A stretch of 22,972 nt of DNA from an uncultured Clostridia bacterium (GCA_934167685.1 CAKPLQ010000022.1:1-22972), one strand, 5' to 3'. Counted from the stretch's first letter, positions 1-8,400 are shown. Notes: generated by a model from the letters alone, not told the origin. Program-made: numbers and translations.

Positions 1-255
1 GTGTGCACCTCCACTGTTTTATATTTGTACATATATGTATTGTATCTTATGTACTAGTATATTATTCGGCATCAAAAAAATTTTTCCCTCTTTTTTTTAC
101 ATTTTTTTATTATTTATTTTCATTTTTAATTTATAATAATTATTCTTATAATCTATTACCACGTAAATTTCCTTTTTCTACTTCTTTTAATCACCTTACT
201 CTAACTGCAATTTTCAGGACTTTCAGAAGTTTCGCAAGATTTTGTAACAAAAATC
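1..255. other. AT-rich non-coding leader region
   Basis: I see no convincing gene here. The only open frame on the + strand is dominated by Phe, Tyr, Leu and Ser from poly-T tracts and has no good ribosome binding site. On the - strand a GGAGG-like motif (cctcc at 8-12) lies right at the window edge and could be the Shine-Dalgarno site of a divergent gene outside the window; this cannot be judged from here. Confidence 0.5.
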
Positions 256-258
256 TTG
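235..258. repeat. Inverted repeat overlapping the murC -35 box
   Basis: A perfect 9-bp inverted repeat, CAAGATTTT and AAAATCTTG, with the loop GTAACA. Its right arm runs into the TTGAAA -35 box of murC and no T-run follows, so an operator is more likely than a terminator. The binding protein is unknown. Confidence 0.45.
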
Positions 259-284
259 AAATTTGCATTATATAAGTATATAAT
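256..284 (+). promoter_or_regulatory. SigA-type promoter of murC
   Basis: TTGAAA (256-261), a 17-bp spacer, and a perfect TATAAT (279-284). It lies about 50 nt upstream of the murC start codon. Confidence 0.75.
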
Positions 285-335
285 AGAAAAGCGAAATTTA
301 AATAGCAAATTTGATTATTCATAGGGAGTGTTTAT

Positions 336-1718
336 ATGCCAAATATTAATAATATAAAAAAATATAAAAAAGTACATATGATTGGAATCGGTGGAGTCAG
401 TATGAGCGGAATTGCCGAAATTCTTCTTAATTGGGGATTTAAAGTTTCTGGTAGCGACCGTGTAGATTCTGACCTTTTACATACTTTAGAAAAAGCTGGA
501 GCTGAAATTCACGTTGGCCACAACGCCAAAAATGTTGAAGGCGCTGACTGTGTGGTTTTTACTGCCGCTGTTCATTCTGACAATCCAGAATATGTTCATG
601 CTAAAGAACTTGGAATTCCTCTTATCGAGCGTTCTGACTTTCTTGGTGAACTTACAAGATGTTATAAAAATACTATAGCAATTTCTGGAACTCATGGAAA
701 AACTACCACAACTTCTCTTGTTTCTTTATGCTTTATAGAAGCTCTTAAAGACCCAAGTATACAGGTTGGTGCAGTTATAAAAGAGCTTAATGGAAATTAC
801 AGAGTTGGAAATAGTGAAAATTTTATTATCGAAGCTTGCGAATATGTTGAAAGCTTTTTAAAATTCAGTCCTAAGTCTGAAATCATTTTAAATATTGATA
901 ACGACCATTTAGATTATTACAAAAATCTCGAAAATGTGAAAAAGGCTTTTATTAAGTATGTTAAATTATTGCCAGAAGATGGTCATCTTGTTATAAATGC
1001 AGACGACCCAAATTGCTTAGATTTACCAGTTTACTCTAAAGCTTCTACAATTAAATATGGAATTGAAAATGAAGATGTTGATTTTTCTGCAAAAAATATA
1101 GTATTTAATGAAGATGGATTTCCAGAGTTCGATGTTTATAAGTTCGGCGAATTCTTTGCTCACTTTAAGCTTTCAATTCCTGGAAAACACAATGTTTTAA
1201 ATACTTTAGCTTGTGTTTCATTGTGTGATGCTTATGGAATTTCTGCCGAGCATATGCAAGTTGCATTAGAGAATTTCACTGGTGCTGACAGACGTTTTGA
1301 ATTTAAAGGAACTGTAAATGGTGCTAAGGTTTATGATGATTATGGTCATCATCCTACTGAAGTTGCAGCTACTGCAAAAGCATTGAAAAACAAAAAGTTT
1401 AATCATTCTTGGGTTGTTTTTCAACCTCATACATATAGCAGAACATTTAATCTTTTAGATGATTTTGCTCATGCTTTATTATCTTTTGATAATATTATCG
1501 TTACAGATATTTATGCAGCAAGAGAAACTAATACTTATGATATTTCTTCTAAAGATTTGGTTGATGCTATAATTAAATTAGGTAAAAATGCAAAATATAT
1601 TTCTTCTTTGGATGATTGCGCAACTTATTTGAAACAAAATGTAGAAAAAGATGATATTGTTCTTACTCTTGGCGCTGGTACTGTTACAAATATCGGTCCA
1701 ATGATTGTTGAAGATTAA
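336..1718 (+). CDS. murC: UDP-N-acetylmuramate--L-alanine ligase
   Basis: Cytoplasmic Mur ligase that adds L-alanine to UDP-MurNAc with ATP, the first amino acid of the peptidoglycan stem peptide. The 460-residue length is normal for MurC. Visible motifs are the N-terminal nucleotide fold GIGGVSMSGIAEI (about residues 17-29), the ATP-binding loop SGTHGKTTTTS (about 117-127) and the C-terminal DDYGHHPTEV, where MurC has its DDYGHHP-type motif. The ATG is preceded by GGGAG at a 7-nt distance. It stands alone between its own promoter and terminator, away from the rsmH-ftsL genes at the right end, so the cell-wall genes are dispersed here. Identity is secure. Confidence 0.97.
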   Translation: MPNINNIKKYKKVHMIGIGGVSMSGIAEILLNWGFKVSGSDRVDSDLLHTLEKAGAEIHVGHNAKNVEGADCVVFTAAVHSDNPEYVHAKELGIPLIERSDFLGELTRCYKNTIAISGTHGKTTTTSLVSLCFIEALKDPSIQVGAVIKELNGNYRVGNSENFIIEACEYVESFLKFSPKSEIILNIDNDHLDYYKNLENVKKAFIKYVKLLPEDGHLVINADDPNCLDLPVYSKASTIKYGIENEDVDFSAKNIVFNEDGFPEFDVYKFGEFFAHFKLSIPGKHNVLNTLACVSLCDAYGISAEHMQVALENFTGADRRFEFKGTVNGAKVYDDYGHHPTEVAATAKALKNKKFNHSWVVFQPHTYSRTFNLLDDFAHALLSFDNIIVTDIYAARETNTYDISSKDLVDAIIKLGKNAKYISSLDDCATYLKQNVEKDDIVLTLGAGTVTNIGPMIVED

Positions 1719-1729
1719 TATACTTTATG

Positions 1730-1765
1730 GAGATTATAGATTTTAAATTCTATAGTCTCTTTTCA
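1730..1765 (+). terminator. Rho-independent terminator of murC
   Basis: An 11-bp stem (GAGATTATAGA with TCTATAGTCTC, one G-T pair), an 8-nt loop and TCTTTT. It starts 11 nt after the murC stop codon. Confidence 0.75.
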
Positions 1766-1871
1766 CATTTTAGTATTGTTTTTTTTAATCTTTTGTGTTA
1801 TATTATATTTGCTTTGCATATTGTCAGATTTTTATTTTTTGCTCTTGCATTGCAGGCTAAGTTTAATATTT

Positions 1872-1947
1872 GCCACTATAGCTCAGTTGGTAGAGCGACG
1901 GATTCGTAACCCGTAGGTCAGCAGTTCGATTCTGCTTAGTGGCTCCA
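1872..1947 (+). tRNA. tRNA-Thr (anticodon CGT)
   Basis: A full cloverleaf of 76 nt. The acceptor stem is GCCACTA with TAGTGGC, the D arm GCTC AGTTGGTA GAGC, the anticodon loop TTCGTAA (anticodon CGT, reading ACG), the variable loop AGGTC, the T arm AGCAG TTCGATT CTGCT, the discriminator T, and the 3' CCA is encoded (1945-1947). The anticodon stem ACGGA/CCCGT has an A-C mismatch next to the loop (31-39). No clear promoter was found in the 1766-1871 gap. Confidence 0.93.
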
Positions 1948-1953
1948 TAAAAG

Positions 1954-1989
1954 AAACTCACTCATCTTAAAATAAATGAGTGAGTTTTT
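1954..1989. terminator. Bidirectional terminator between the tRNA and the surface operon
   Basis: A perfect 12-bp stem (AAACTCACTCAT with ATGAGTGAGTTT) and a 10-nt loop, with T-runs on both strands. It begins 7 nt after the tRNA and ends 4 nt before the stop of the converging gene, so it probably serves both. Confidence 0.85.
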
Positions 1990-1992
1990 ATA

Positions 1993-3366
1993 TTAAAAAT
2001 GTTTTCCTCTTCTTTTTGTTTTATTATCTACAGAATTAATATCATTATTTTCTTTAGTATCAAAAATATTCATTTCCAATCTTTCTAATTCTGATAATTC
2101 TTGATGTTCGGCAATGGCCTTATCTAACTCATCAGCTCCTGGAAGGTCAATATTTTTTGTTTCTTTTTTCTCTTTTGATAATTTAACTTTTAGAATTATT
2201 GCTATTATTATTAAAAGAAGTAAAACTGCTATAATCATTCCTTTTATTATATCTTCTTTTCCCCATGTTGATGGTTTTAACCAGCTAAATTCTTCAACCT
2301 GCTCACTTCCATTGCTTTCAGTTCCTACTTCAACATTTTTATTTACGGTTATCTGATATGTTGCTGTTTCTTTGGTCTTTTTATTTGCTACTACTATTGT
2401 TATTAGGTTTTCTCCATCTTTTAAATCTTCATTTCCCGCTATTTCAACAGTCGTATCATCATCTGTAGGAATTGTTGATATATCCAATTGGCTTAAATCT
2501 TTATCTAAGTCTATTTCATATTTGTAAATTTCAGTTTTAAAGCTAGGTTTTAATTTTACATCTTTTATATCCAAACTTTCTAGTCCAAATGCATCTGAAG
2601 TCGTTGCTTCTGTATTTGTAGTTGTTGTATCATCATTAGTTGTTGCTGTCGCATCTTCTGCTGCTGTTCTTCTCTTGATTGTTAATGTATATACTTTGGT
2701 ATTCCCTGCTTCTGCTGTAACTGTTACTTTTACTGTGTTTTTCCCTTCTTTTAATTGCACATCACCAGCTCCTGATACTTTTGCATTTTTGTCTAATGCT
2801 GTAGCATATACATTTACTTTTGTTACATTGTTTGGCACTTCTGTGCTGTATTCTGTCTTATCTCTTTTGAATCCACTGAAATCATTTGGCTTTATTCCAA
2901 AGTTGCTTAATCTTGCTTCTGTTGATTTTGAAGCTGTTGTAGTATTATTAGAAGTATTTGAGCTACTTGCAGTATTATTTGCTACTTCTTTTGCTTTTAC
3001 AGTCACACTCTTTTTAGCTGAAACATCCACATATTCTGCCTTTAATACTGCAGATGAATCAGAAGATATTTCAACGTTTATAGTGCCCTCTTTTTCACAT
3101 TTATATTTTGCAGAATTCGAATAATCTCTAGGATTTCCAGATAAATCTCCTCCTACTACTTTTATTTTTCCTGATACAACTCCACTAACATTTGCTGTAA
3201 CTGTTGAGGTATTAACATTAGGCACCGTTACAGTTATTGTAACCTCATCTCCAACCTTGGGCTCACTTGGAGATATACTAATATTTGTAGCATTTGCCTT
3301 ATTGCATATCAACATCAATCCTATAAAAAATATAATACTTATACACAGTTTTTTTATCTTATTCAC
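1993..3366 (-). CDS. Membrane-anchored surface protein with two cadherin-like beta-sandwich domains
   Basis: A secreted protein of 457 residues with a C-terminal anchor; its function is unknown. A signal peptide (about 1-26, ending in NKANA) is followed by a beta-rich domain (27-127, starting ISPSEPKVGDEVTITV). Next come a Ser/Thr/Asn linker, a cadherin-like beta-sandwich repeat (about 151-233, LSNFGIKP...YTLTIKR), a second Thr-rich linker and a second repeat (about 259-343, LESLDIKD...YQITVNK). A membrane segment (about 374-394) and a charged cytoplasmic tail of some 60 residues close it. The GTG start has AGGAG at 7 nt. It begins 10 nt after the autolysin gene and is surely co-transcribed. 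The first domain could be an Ig-like or cohesin-like partner for the neighbour's dockerin; that is inference only. Confidence 0.85.
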   Translation of the reverse strand: MNKIKKLCISIIFFIGLMLICNKANATNISISPSEPKVGDEVTITVTVPNVNTSTVTANVSGVVSGKIKVVGGDLSGNPRDYSNSAKYKCEKEGTINVEISSDSSAVLKAEYVDVSAKKSVTVKAKEVANNTASSSNTSNNTTTASKSTEARLSNFGIKPNDFSGFKRDKTEYSTEVPNNVTKVNVYATALDKNAKVSGAGDVQLKEGKNTVKVTVTAEAGNTKVYTLTIKRRTAAEDATATTNDDTTTTNTEATTSDAFGLESLDIKDVKLKPSFKTEIYKYEIDLDKDLSQLDISTIPTDDDTTVEIAGNEDLKDGENLITIVVANKKTKETATYQITVNKNVEVGTESNGSEQVEEFSWLKPSTWGKEDIIKGMIIAVLLLLIIIAIILKVKLSKEKKETKNIDLPGADELDKAIAEHQELSELERLEMNIFDTKENNDINSVDNKTKRRGKHF

Positions 3367-3376
3367 TTTTATTCTC

Positions 3377-4897
3377 CTATTCTTCCAAAATTATTTGTAT
3401 CATTAAATACATATCCATTGAATCAATTTTATTATCACTATTTAAATCTATTATTTTTTTCTGTTCATCACTTATTTGTGTATTCCCTAAAATATATTGT
3501 ATCACATAATACATATCCATTGAATCTACTTTTCCATCACCAGTTAAATCTCCTCTTATACTATCTCCTGGCTTTTCTGTACTATCATTCTGCTCAACCG
3601 GCACCAAATACAATTTATATGTAGACTCATAATCATAAGTTTCTCTTGCCACATAGCCTTTTGTTCCATCAGACTTCATAACATAATCCCAATAAGTTCC
3701 ATCTACCTTAGTAGTAGCTTTTTGAATTCTTGTAACGATTTCATCTCGATATAAAGTACCAACCTTAGCTGATGAATTTCCAGGTTCTTTTCTCAATCTT
3801 ATAGTAGATGAAACATTAACTTTTACCAAATCAGTAGTCATAGGCGTATTATTTTCAGAAGGTCTTACAACTGCTGTTCCTGGCATGTTTTTATATACTG
3901 GAATTATAAAAGTATAATTTTCATCAATTTTTCCAATTTGTTCAAAAGTCTTTCTTAAAGTCGAACCTTCATTTTGTGCAGCCATTATATTTTGCATATA
4001 TTGATGCCAATATAATTCACCATCAGAATTCTCAACATCAAATTTTTGAAAATACAACGTATTCTGTCCTTTTGAAATATAATCTTCAGCTATTATTTGA
4101 GTTCCTCCAGAAATAGATTTTTCAACAGAATCCCATCCGTTGGTTTGCGCTCTTTTCAATCCATTTAAAATTACATTATCCTTTCCATTTCCTCCAGCAC
4201 CAATATTAAACACATTGTAATATCCTACATATTGTCCATTATAGCCATTTCCTGCAGATAATATTGAACCATTTTTACCTTGTTCCTGAATAATCCTTGC
4301 CACTAAGTAATATGCATTAACATTATATTTTTTAGCTGCTTCTATCAAAGTATTAATGTAATAATCATTATCTAAAAATGTCCCACCAGCCATTTCTTTT
4401 ATTGTTTGTGAATTACAGTTATCATATGATAATTGCATAAATTGAAAAATATCAGAATAATTAGCTGAATTTCTTGGGTCCATCATATATCCTAAAGCAG
4501 CTTCTGAAGCACAGTACCAACTTCCATTATCATATGTTGTATCTCCACAAATTTTACATCTCCAAGAACTATCATATTTGTTGATATTATCAGAAATCAA
4601 ATTTCTTGGCTTATTTTTGTGACCAACATATTCATTTGCAATAGCCTCATTCCAATCAATATTAGTATATAATATTTTAAAATTCCAATTAGGATGTTGC
4701 TCTTTTAACTTTTGTAACATTTCTTTTATTTGTGGATATTCACTAGAATTGATTGAATTAATATCAGTAGTTGAAGTTTGCTCTAATGCTGCAAAAACCA
4801 CATTTTTCCAACCACTTATCCCTAGACTTATAAACATATATATGAGTATGGTTAATATAATAACCATCGATAATATTTTCTTACTGTACCTTATCAT
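3377..4897 (-). CDS. Secreted glucosaminidase-type autolysin with SH3 and dockerin domains
   Basis: Probable peptidoglycan hydrolase cutting glycan strands outside the cell. I start it at the ATG at 4897 (506 residues): AGAGG lies 10 nt upstream, whereas the GTG at 4906 abuts that site. Residues 1-37 are an N-terminal membrane or signal segment. About 55-330 is a glucosaminidase domain with the usual YCASEAALGYMMDPRN stretch, IIQEQG with the likely catalytic Glu, and YYNVFNIGAGG. About 357-423 is a bacterial SH3 domain (RLRKEPG...GYVARETY). About 447-506 is a type I dockerin with two calcium loops, DLTGDGKVDSMDM and DLNSDNKIDSMDM. A Cys cluster, CKIC...C, lies before the ASEAA motif. A dockerin on an autolysin implies a cohesin partner; none is certain in the window. 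Confidence 0.87.
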   Translation of the reverse strand: MIRYSKKILSMVIILTILIYMFISLGISGWKNVVFAALEQTSTTDINSINSSEYPQIKEMLQKLKEQHPNWNFKILYTNIDWNEAIANEYVGHKNKPRNLISDNINKYDSSWRCKICGDTTYDNGSWYCASEAALGYMMDPRNSANYSDIFQFMQLSYDNCNSQTIKEMAGGTFLDNDYYINTLIEAAKKYNVNAYYLVARIIQEQGKNGSILSAGNGYNGQYVGYYNVFNIGAGGNGKDNVILNGLKRAQTNGWDSVEKSISGGTQIIAEDYISKGQNTLYFQKFDVENSDGELYWHQYMQNIMAAQNEGSTLRKTFEQIGKIDENYTFIIPVYKNMPGTAVVRPSENNTPMTTDLVKVNVSSTIRLRKEPGNSSAKVGTLYRDEIVTRIQKATTKVDGTYWDYVMKSDGTKGYVARETYDYESTYKLYLVPVEQNDSTEKPGDSIRGDLTGDGKVDSMDMYYVIQYILGNTQISDEQKKIIDLNSDNKIDSMDMYLMIQIILEE

Positions 4898-4923
4898 TTT
4901 TTCCACACCTCTTTTGTTTTTTC

Positions 4924-4930
4924 TTCGACA
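4924..4930 (-). promoter_or_regulatory. Spo0A box at the autolysin operon promoter
   Basis: A perfect TGTCGAA on the - strand, 2 bp downstream of the -10 box, so close to the expected transcription start. A box in this position would suggest repression by phosphorylated Spo0A. It is a single box, so chance is possible. Confidence 0.45.
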
Positions 4931-4932
4931 TT

Positions 4933-4961
4933 AGTATATCATTTCGCCTCTTTTTAGTCAA
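4933..4961 (-). promoter_or_regulatory. SigA-type promoter of the autolysin/cadherin-like operon
   Basis: On the - strand, TTGACT (4961-4956), a 17-bp spacer and TATACT (4938-4933). It is 36 nt upstream of the chosen start codon of the autolysin. Confidence 0.8.
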
Positions 4962-4988
4962 CAATAGACATTCATTTTTATATTACAT

Positions 4989-5017
4989 TTGTGTTACATT
5001 ACTATTTGTGGTATAAT
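4989..5017 (+). promoter_or_regulatory. Promoter of the U32-family gene (extended -10)
   Basis: TTGTGT (4989-4994), a 17-bp spacer and a perfect TATAAT (5012-5017) preceded by TGG, an extended -10. The last T of the -10 box is also the first base of a 31-bp repeat, so the whole repeat pair falls in the 5' untranslated leader. Confidence 0.65.
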
Positions 5018-5087
5018 GCACCGGAGAGAACCGGTCCCAAACGTGCAAAATAAAAATGCACCGCAGAGAACCGGTCCCAACGGTGCA
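5017..5087 (+). repeat. 31-bp palindromic repeat, cluster A (two direct copies)
   Basis: Two 31-bp units at 5017-5047 and 5057-5087, 40 bp apart, both with the core AGAACCGGTCCCAA on the + strand and ends TGCAC/GTGCA. They fill the leader of the U32 gene and stop 3 nt before its ribosome binding site. Confidence 0.9.
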
Positions 5088-5104
5088 AAAAGGAGATTAA
5101 TATT

Positions 5105-7507
5105 ATGATAGAATTATTATCACCTGTAGGTGATTTTGAATGTTTAAAAGCAGCAGTGCAAAATGGTGCAGATGCTGTATATTTTGGAGCAAGTTCTTTT
5201 AGTGCAAGAGCCTTCGCTTCAAATTTTGATGATGCAAATTTAAAAAAAGCAATAACTTATGCTAAAGTTCGTGGCGTAAAAACTAATCTAACTTTAAATA
5301 CTTTATTAAAAAATGATGAATTACCCAGTGCAATTGCTTTAGCAGAAAAGGCTTATTCATATGGAATTGATGCCATTATCGTTCAAGATTTGGGTCTAGC
5401 TAGATTTTTAATTAAAAAGTTTCCTGACCTTGCAATCCATGCCAGCACTCAACTTTCTGTTCACAATTTAGAAGGTGTTTTAAAATTACAAGAACTTGGA
5501 TTTTCTCGAGTTGTTCTTTCTCGCGAACTCTCATTAGAGGAAATTGAATATATTTGCAAAAATTCCGATGTTGAAATCGAAGTTTTCGTACATGGCGCAT
5601 TATGTATTTCTTATTCTGGCCAATGCTTATTTTCTAGTATGATTGGCGGACGCTCTGGCAATCGCGGTAAATGTGCTCAGCCTTGTAGACTTCCCTATGA
5701 ATTGATTTCTAATGATAATACATTCGATAAGGGCTTTTTGTTAAGTCCTCGCGATTTATGCGGATTAGATTTTTTACCTCAACTTGTAAAGGCTGGCGTG
5801 ACATGTTTAAAAATTGAAGGTAGAATGAAAACCCCTGAATATGTGGCAACTGTTACTAAAGTTTATCGCAAATACCTAACTTTGGCTGAAAATCCAGCAA
5901 CAATAAATAATTATAAAATTGCTCAAGAAGATAAACAGGCTTTATTGCAAGTTTTCAACCGTGGCGGCTTCTCTTCTGGTCATTTGACTTCTACTGGAAA
6001 TAAAGATTTAATTTATCCAGAAAAATCGAATAATATGGGAATATTTCTTGGCACTGTTGCAAACTTCAACAGTAACAAAGGACATATCGATTTTACAACT
6101 AATGCTACATTAAGTGTTGGAGATAAAATTGCAATAGAAAATAATAAACACGAAACCTCTTTATATACAGTTTCTGAATTAATGATTAAAAACCAAAATA
6201 TTCCTCAAGCTAACCCTGGAGACAAAATTAGAATTGGTAGGATGAAAGGAAAGATTTTTGTCGGAAACAAAATCTACAAGATGTCTGATAAATCTCTTAC
6301 TGACTCTGCTATTAGTTCTCTTGAAAATGAAACACGAAAAACTAATTTATCTTGCAAAATGGTAGTACACGAAAATTGTCCTATTTCTTTGACTGTTTCA
6401 GGTCCTACTGGTATAACTGTTTCTGTGGTTTTTGACGTTACACCTGAACCTGCAATGAATTCGCCAATTACAAAAGAACGCCTAATTTCTCAGCTTTCAA
6501 AAACTAATAATACCCCTTTTAATTTTGAGAAAATTGACATTGATTTATCTGATGGATTATTTATTAAAGGAATCAGCTGTATTAATGAACTTAGACGTCA
6601 AGCTTTAAGTAAATATGAAGATGAATTGATTGCGTCTTTTACAAGAACTATTGAGTCTTCGGAATCTTATGATTCTTTATTAATGCCAATTCAACCATCA
6701 CAAAAAATACCGGAAGTCAGCCTTTTATTGAATTTGCTAAATTCAAACTTTTCTTATAATGATTTAAAAAATATAGACAAGGTTTATATTCCTTTTAAAT
6801 ATTTTGTTTTGAACGAATTCAGTAGTGTGTTACAGTGCATTTCTAGTAATTTTAATACATACATATATTTTCCAACAATTATTAGAACTAATTACAACAA
6901 ATTAATCAAGGCTAATCTTGATAAAATCTTGAATAAATATAATATTAAAGGTTTTGTAGTTTCTAATATTGGAAATTTTGAGTTATTAAAAGATTATAAA
7001 AATTATGAATTTATTAGTAATTACACTTTAAACATTTATAACAATTTGTCAATTGTTGAATTGCCTTGTAGTACGGTTACTTTATCTCCAGAATTGAATA
7101 ATTCTGACTTGCAGAATATTGTAAAAACTGCCCACCCTAATCATAATCTTGAATTAATTGTTTATGGAAAAACTCCTGTAATGAATTCAGCTTATTGTTT
7201 GCTTGGCAAATCTAATAAGTGTTACTCTTCTTGCAAACACTTATGCAATACTACTTCTCGTTTTTATTTAAAAGATAGGCTAGGCTTTTTGTTTAGGGTT
7301 ATACCTGATAATATTGATACCACTACAACTATTTATAATAGTAAAATTACATCTATTGATTATAAAAATATTGAGATTGATTCGATTAGAATTGATGCTT
7401 TAGACGAAAATATTGAAGATTTAAATGATATTATAAAAATTGTTAGAACTGGCGCCAAAATTGAAGGCTCACAATATACAAATGGAAATTTTAATAGAGA
7501 AATTTAA
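5105..7507 (+). CDS. U32-family peptidase-like protein (long form with C-terminal extension)
   Basis: An 800-residue cytoplasmic protein of the U32 (collagenase-like) family. The N-terminal half has the family's TIM-barrel features: LLSPVGD at 4-10, GADAVYFG at 21-28, and HASTQLSVHN at 112-121. The Cys-rich signature follows, with Cys167, Cys174, Cys190 and Cys194 in GALCISYSGQC and GKCAQPC. Characterised relatives such as RlhA take part in RNA hydroxylation with an iron-sulfur cluster, so the peptidase label may mislead. The 300-residue C-terminal part (DUF3656-like by position) ends with another Cys group, CLLGKSNKCYSSCKHLC. AAAGGAG lies 9 nt before the ATG. It is monocistronic with its own promoter. 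The family is sure; the substrate is not. Confidence 0.9.
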   Translation: MIELLSPVGDFECLKAAVQNGADAVYFGASSFSARAFASNFDDANLKKAITYAKVRGVKTNLTLNTLLKNDELPSAIALAEKAYSYGIDAIIVQDLGLARFLIKKFPDLAIHASTQLSVHNLEGVLKLQELGFSRVVLSRELSLEEIEYICKNSDVEIEVFVHGALCISYSGQCLFSSMIGGRSGNRGKCAQPCRLPYELISNDNTFDKGFLLSPRDLCGLDFLPQLVKAGVTCLKIEGRMKTPEYVATVTKVYRKYLTLAENPATINNYKIAQEDKQALLQVFNRGGFSSGHLTSTGNKDLIYPEKSNNMGIFLGTVANFNSNKGHIDFTTNATLSVGDKIAIENNKHETSLYTVSELMIKNQNIPQANPGDKIRIGRMKGKIFVGNKIYKMSDKSLTDSAISSLENETRKTNLSCKMVVHENCPISLTVSGPTGITVSVVFDVTPEPAMNSPITKERLISQLSKTNNTPFNFEKIDIDLSDGLFIKGISCINELRRQALSKYEDELIASFTRTIESSESYDSLLMPIQPSQKIPEVSLLLNLLNSNFSYNDLKNIDKVYIPFKYFVLNEFSSVLQCISSNFNTYIYFPTIIRTNYNKLIKANLDKILNKYNIKGFVVSNIGNFELLKDYKNYEFISNYTLNIYNNLSIVELPCSTVTLSPELNNSDLQNIVKTAHPNHNLELIVYGKTPVMNSAYCLLGKSNKCYSSCKHLCNTTSRFYLKDRLGFLFRVIPDNIDTTTTIYNSKITSIDYKNIEIDSIRIDALDENIEDLNDIIKIVRTGAKIEGSQYTNGNFNREI

Positions 7508-7512
7508 AAATC

Positions 7513-7555
7513 AAACTCCCCCATATTAAACTTCTGTTTTAATATGAGGGAGTTT
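7513..7555. terminator. Convergent terminator between the U32 gene and spoIIQ
   Basis: An 18-bp stem with one C-A mismatch (AAACTCCC...GGGAGTTT) and a 7-nt loop. The T-run is short on the + strand and better on the - strand (TTTGATTTTT), so it may serve mainly the sporulation operon. Confidence 0.7.
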
Positions 7556-7598
7556 CCAATATGTTGGAGTTGTTATTATGATGAAGTTCGCTTATCTT

Positions 7599-8354
7599 TT
7601 AGTTGATATATATAGTTGGGTCCACATACTCATTATCTTTCATTAATTCAAAATGAAGATGACATTCCATTCCACTCTCGAACACTGCTGTATTTCCGGC
7701 CGTTCCTATAGTCTGACCTTGTTTAACTTCTTCTCCTTCTACCACAAATTCAGCTGTCAATAAATTTGAATAAACTGTTTGATATCCGTCATCATGTTCA
7801 ATTATAACAGTTAGGCCATATCTTGGGTCATTCACGATTGTTTTGACTATTCCGTCTGCAGCTGCTTTTATTACGCTTGTTTTATCTGTTCTTATGTCTA
7901 CAGCAGTATGTGTTATCCACTCTTTTAATGTATCAGAATACACTAAATTATCTTTGGCAAATTCGCCTATTATTTCACCTTCGGTTGGCTTAGCAAATGT
8001 TATTTGTTTTTTTACTTCTTCTGTTTTTTCGGTTTTATCAACATTTTGCTCTTTTACACTCGTCGCATTTTCCGTTTGTTTTGGTGTATTTGGGGTTGTA
8101 TTCGTATTTGTAGTATTAGCTTTATTAGTCTCTTCTTTTTGGGCTTCATCTACTGTTTTTCCTATCTCTGTGCTTACATTTTCTGTTTCCGGTTGAGCTT
8201 CAATTTCTGTTTGTTTTTCTTCTTGTGAAATTTTACTAATGTTGTCTTGTTGCTTAATTGTTGTCCTTGTCAACATATACATAACAATTCCTAGTGCTAT
8301 TGCTAAAATAAAAAATATAACAGTTCCTAAGTAAATATATATTTCTCTTTTCAT
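7599..8354 (-). CDS. spoIIQ: SpoIIQ-type forespore M23 (LytM) protein
   Basis: A 251-residue single-pass membrane protein with an extracellular zinc peptidase domain. I start it at the ATG at 8354, which has AAGGAGG 6 nt upstream; the longer frame to 8396 has no such site. Residues 7-28 form the membrane segment, about 40-115 a Glu/Thr/Asn-rich linker, and about 118-251 the M23 domain. The zinc ligands are present: His149 and Asp153 (HTAVD), and His232/His234 in HLHFE. Bacillus subtilis SpoIIQ has lost the site, while clostridial SpoIIQ keeps it, so this looks like an active clostridial form. Its place after spoIID supports the name. In the family it forms the engulfment and feeding complex with SpoIIIAH, which is not in this window. 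Confidence 0.85.
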   Translation of the reverse strand: MKREIYIYLGTVIFFILAIALGIVMYMLTRTTIKQQDNISKISQEEKQTEIEAQPETENVSTEIGKTVDEAQKEETNKANTTNTNTTPNTPKQTENATSVKEQNVDKTEKTEEVKKQITFAKPTEGEIIGEFAKDNLVYSDTLKEWITHTAVDIRTDKTSVIKAAADGIVKTIVNDPRYGLTVIIEHDDGYQTVYSNLLTAEFVVEGEEVKQGQTIGTAGNTAVFESGMECHLHFELMKDNEYVDPTIYIN

Positions 8355-8377
8355 AAGAACCTCCTTGATTTTAATTA

Positions 8378-8393
8378 TTAATACAAGTATTAA
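8378..8393. repeat. Short inverted repeat in the spoIID-spoIIQ gap
   Basis: Seven-base arms TTAATAC and GTATTAA around AA, in the 46-bp gap upstream of spoIIQ. It could be an operator or chance in AT-rich DNA. I could not recognise a SigF promoter here. Confidence 0.3.
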
Positions 8394-8400
8394 CAATTTT

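Noticed and set aside
3..275. Open frame of 90 codons at the left edge (+)
   Set aside because: Composition is set by poly-T tracts (mostly Phe, Tyr, Leu, Ser), no ribosome binding site, and it runs into the murC promoter.
1793..1821. Promoter for the tRNA (TTGTGT, 17 bp, GCATAT)
   Set aside because: The -10 box is poor and the distance to the tRNA is long; not strong enough to list.
2675..3124. 149-codon frame antisense to the cadherin-like gene
   Set aside because: Mirror of the Thr/Val/Lys-rich repeats of the real gene; no ribosome binding site.
5017..5087. Riboswitch or attenuator in the U32 leader
   Set aside because: The structure is explained by the dispersed repeat pair found also in unrelated gaps; no known riboswitch pattern was recognised.
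8355..8396. 14-residue N-terminal extension of spoIIQ
   Set aside because: The ATG at 8354 has a strong AAGGAGG, which lies inside the extension; the upstream start has none.
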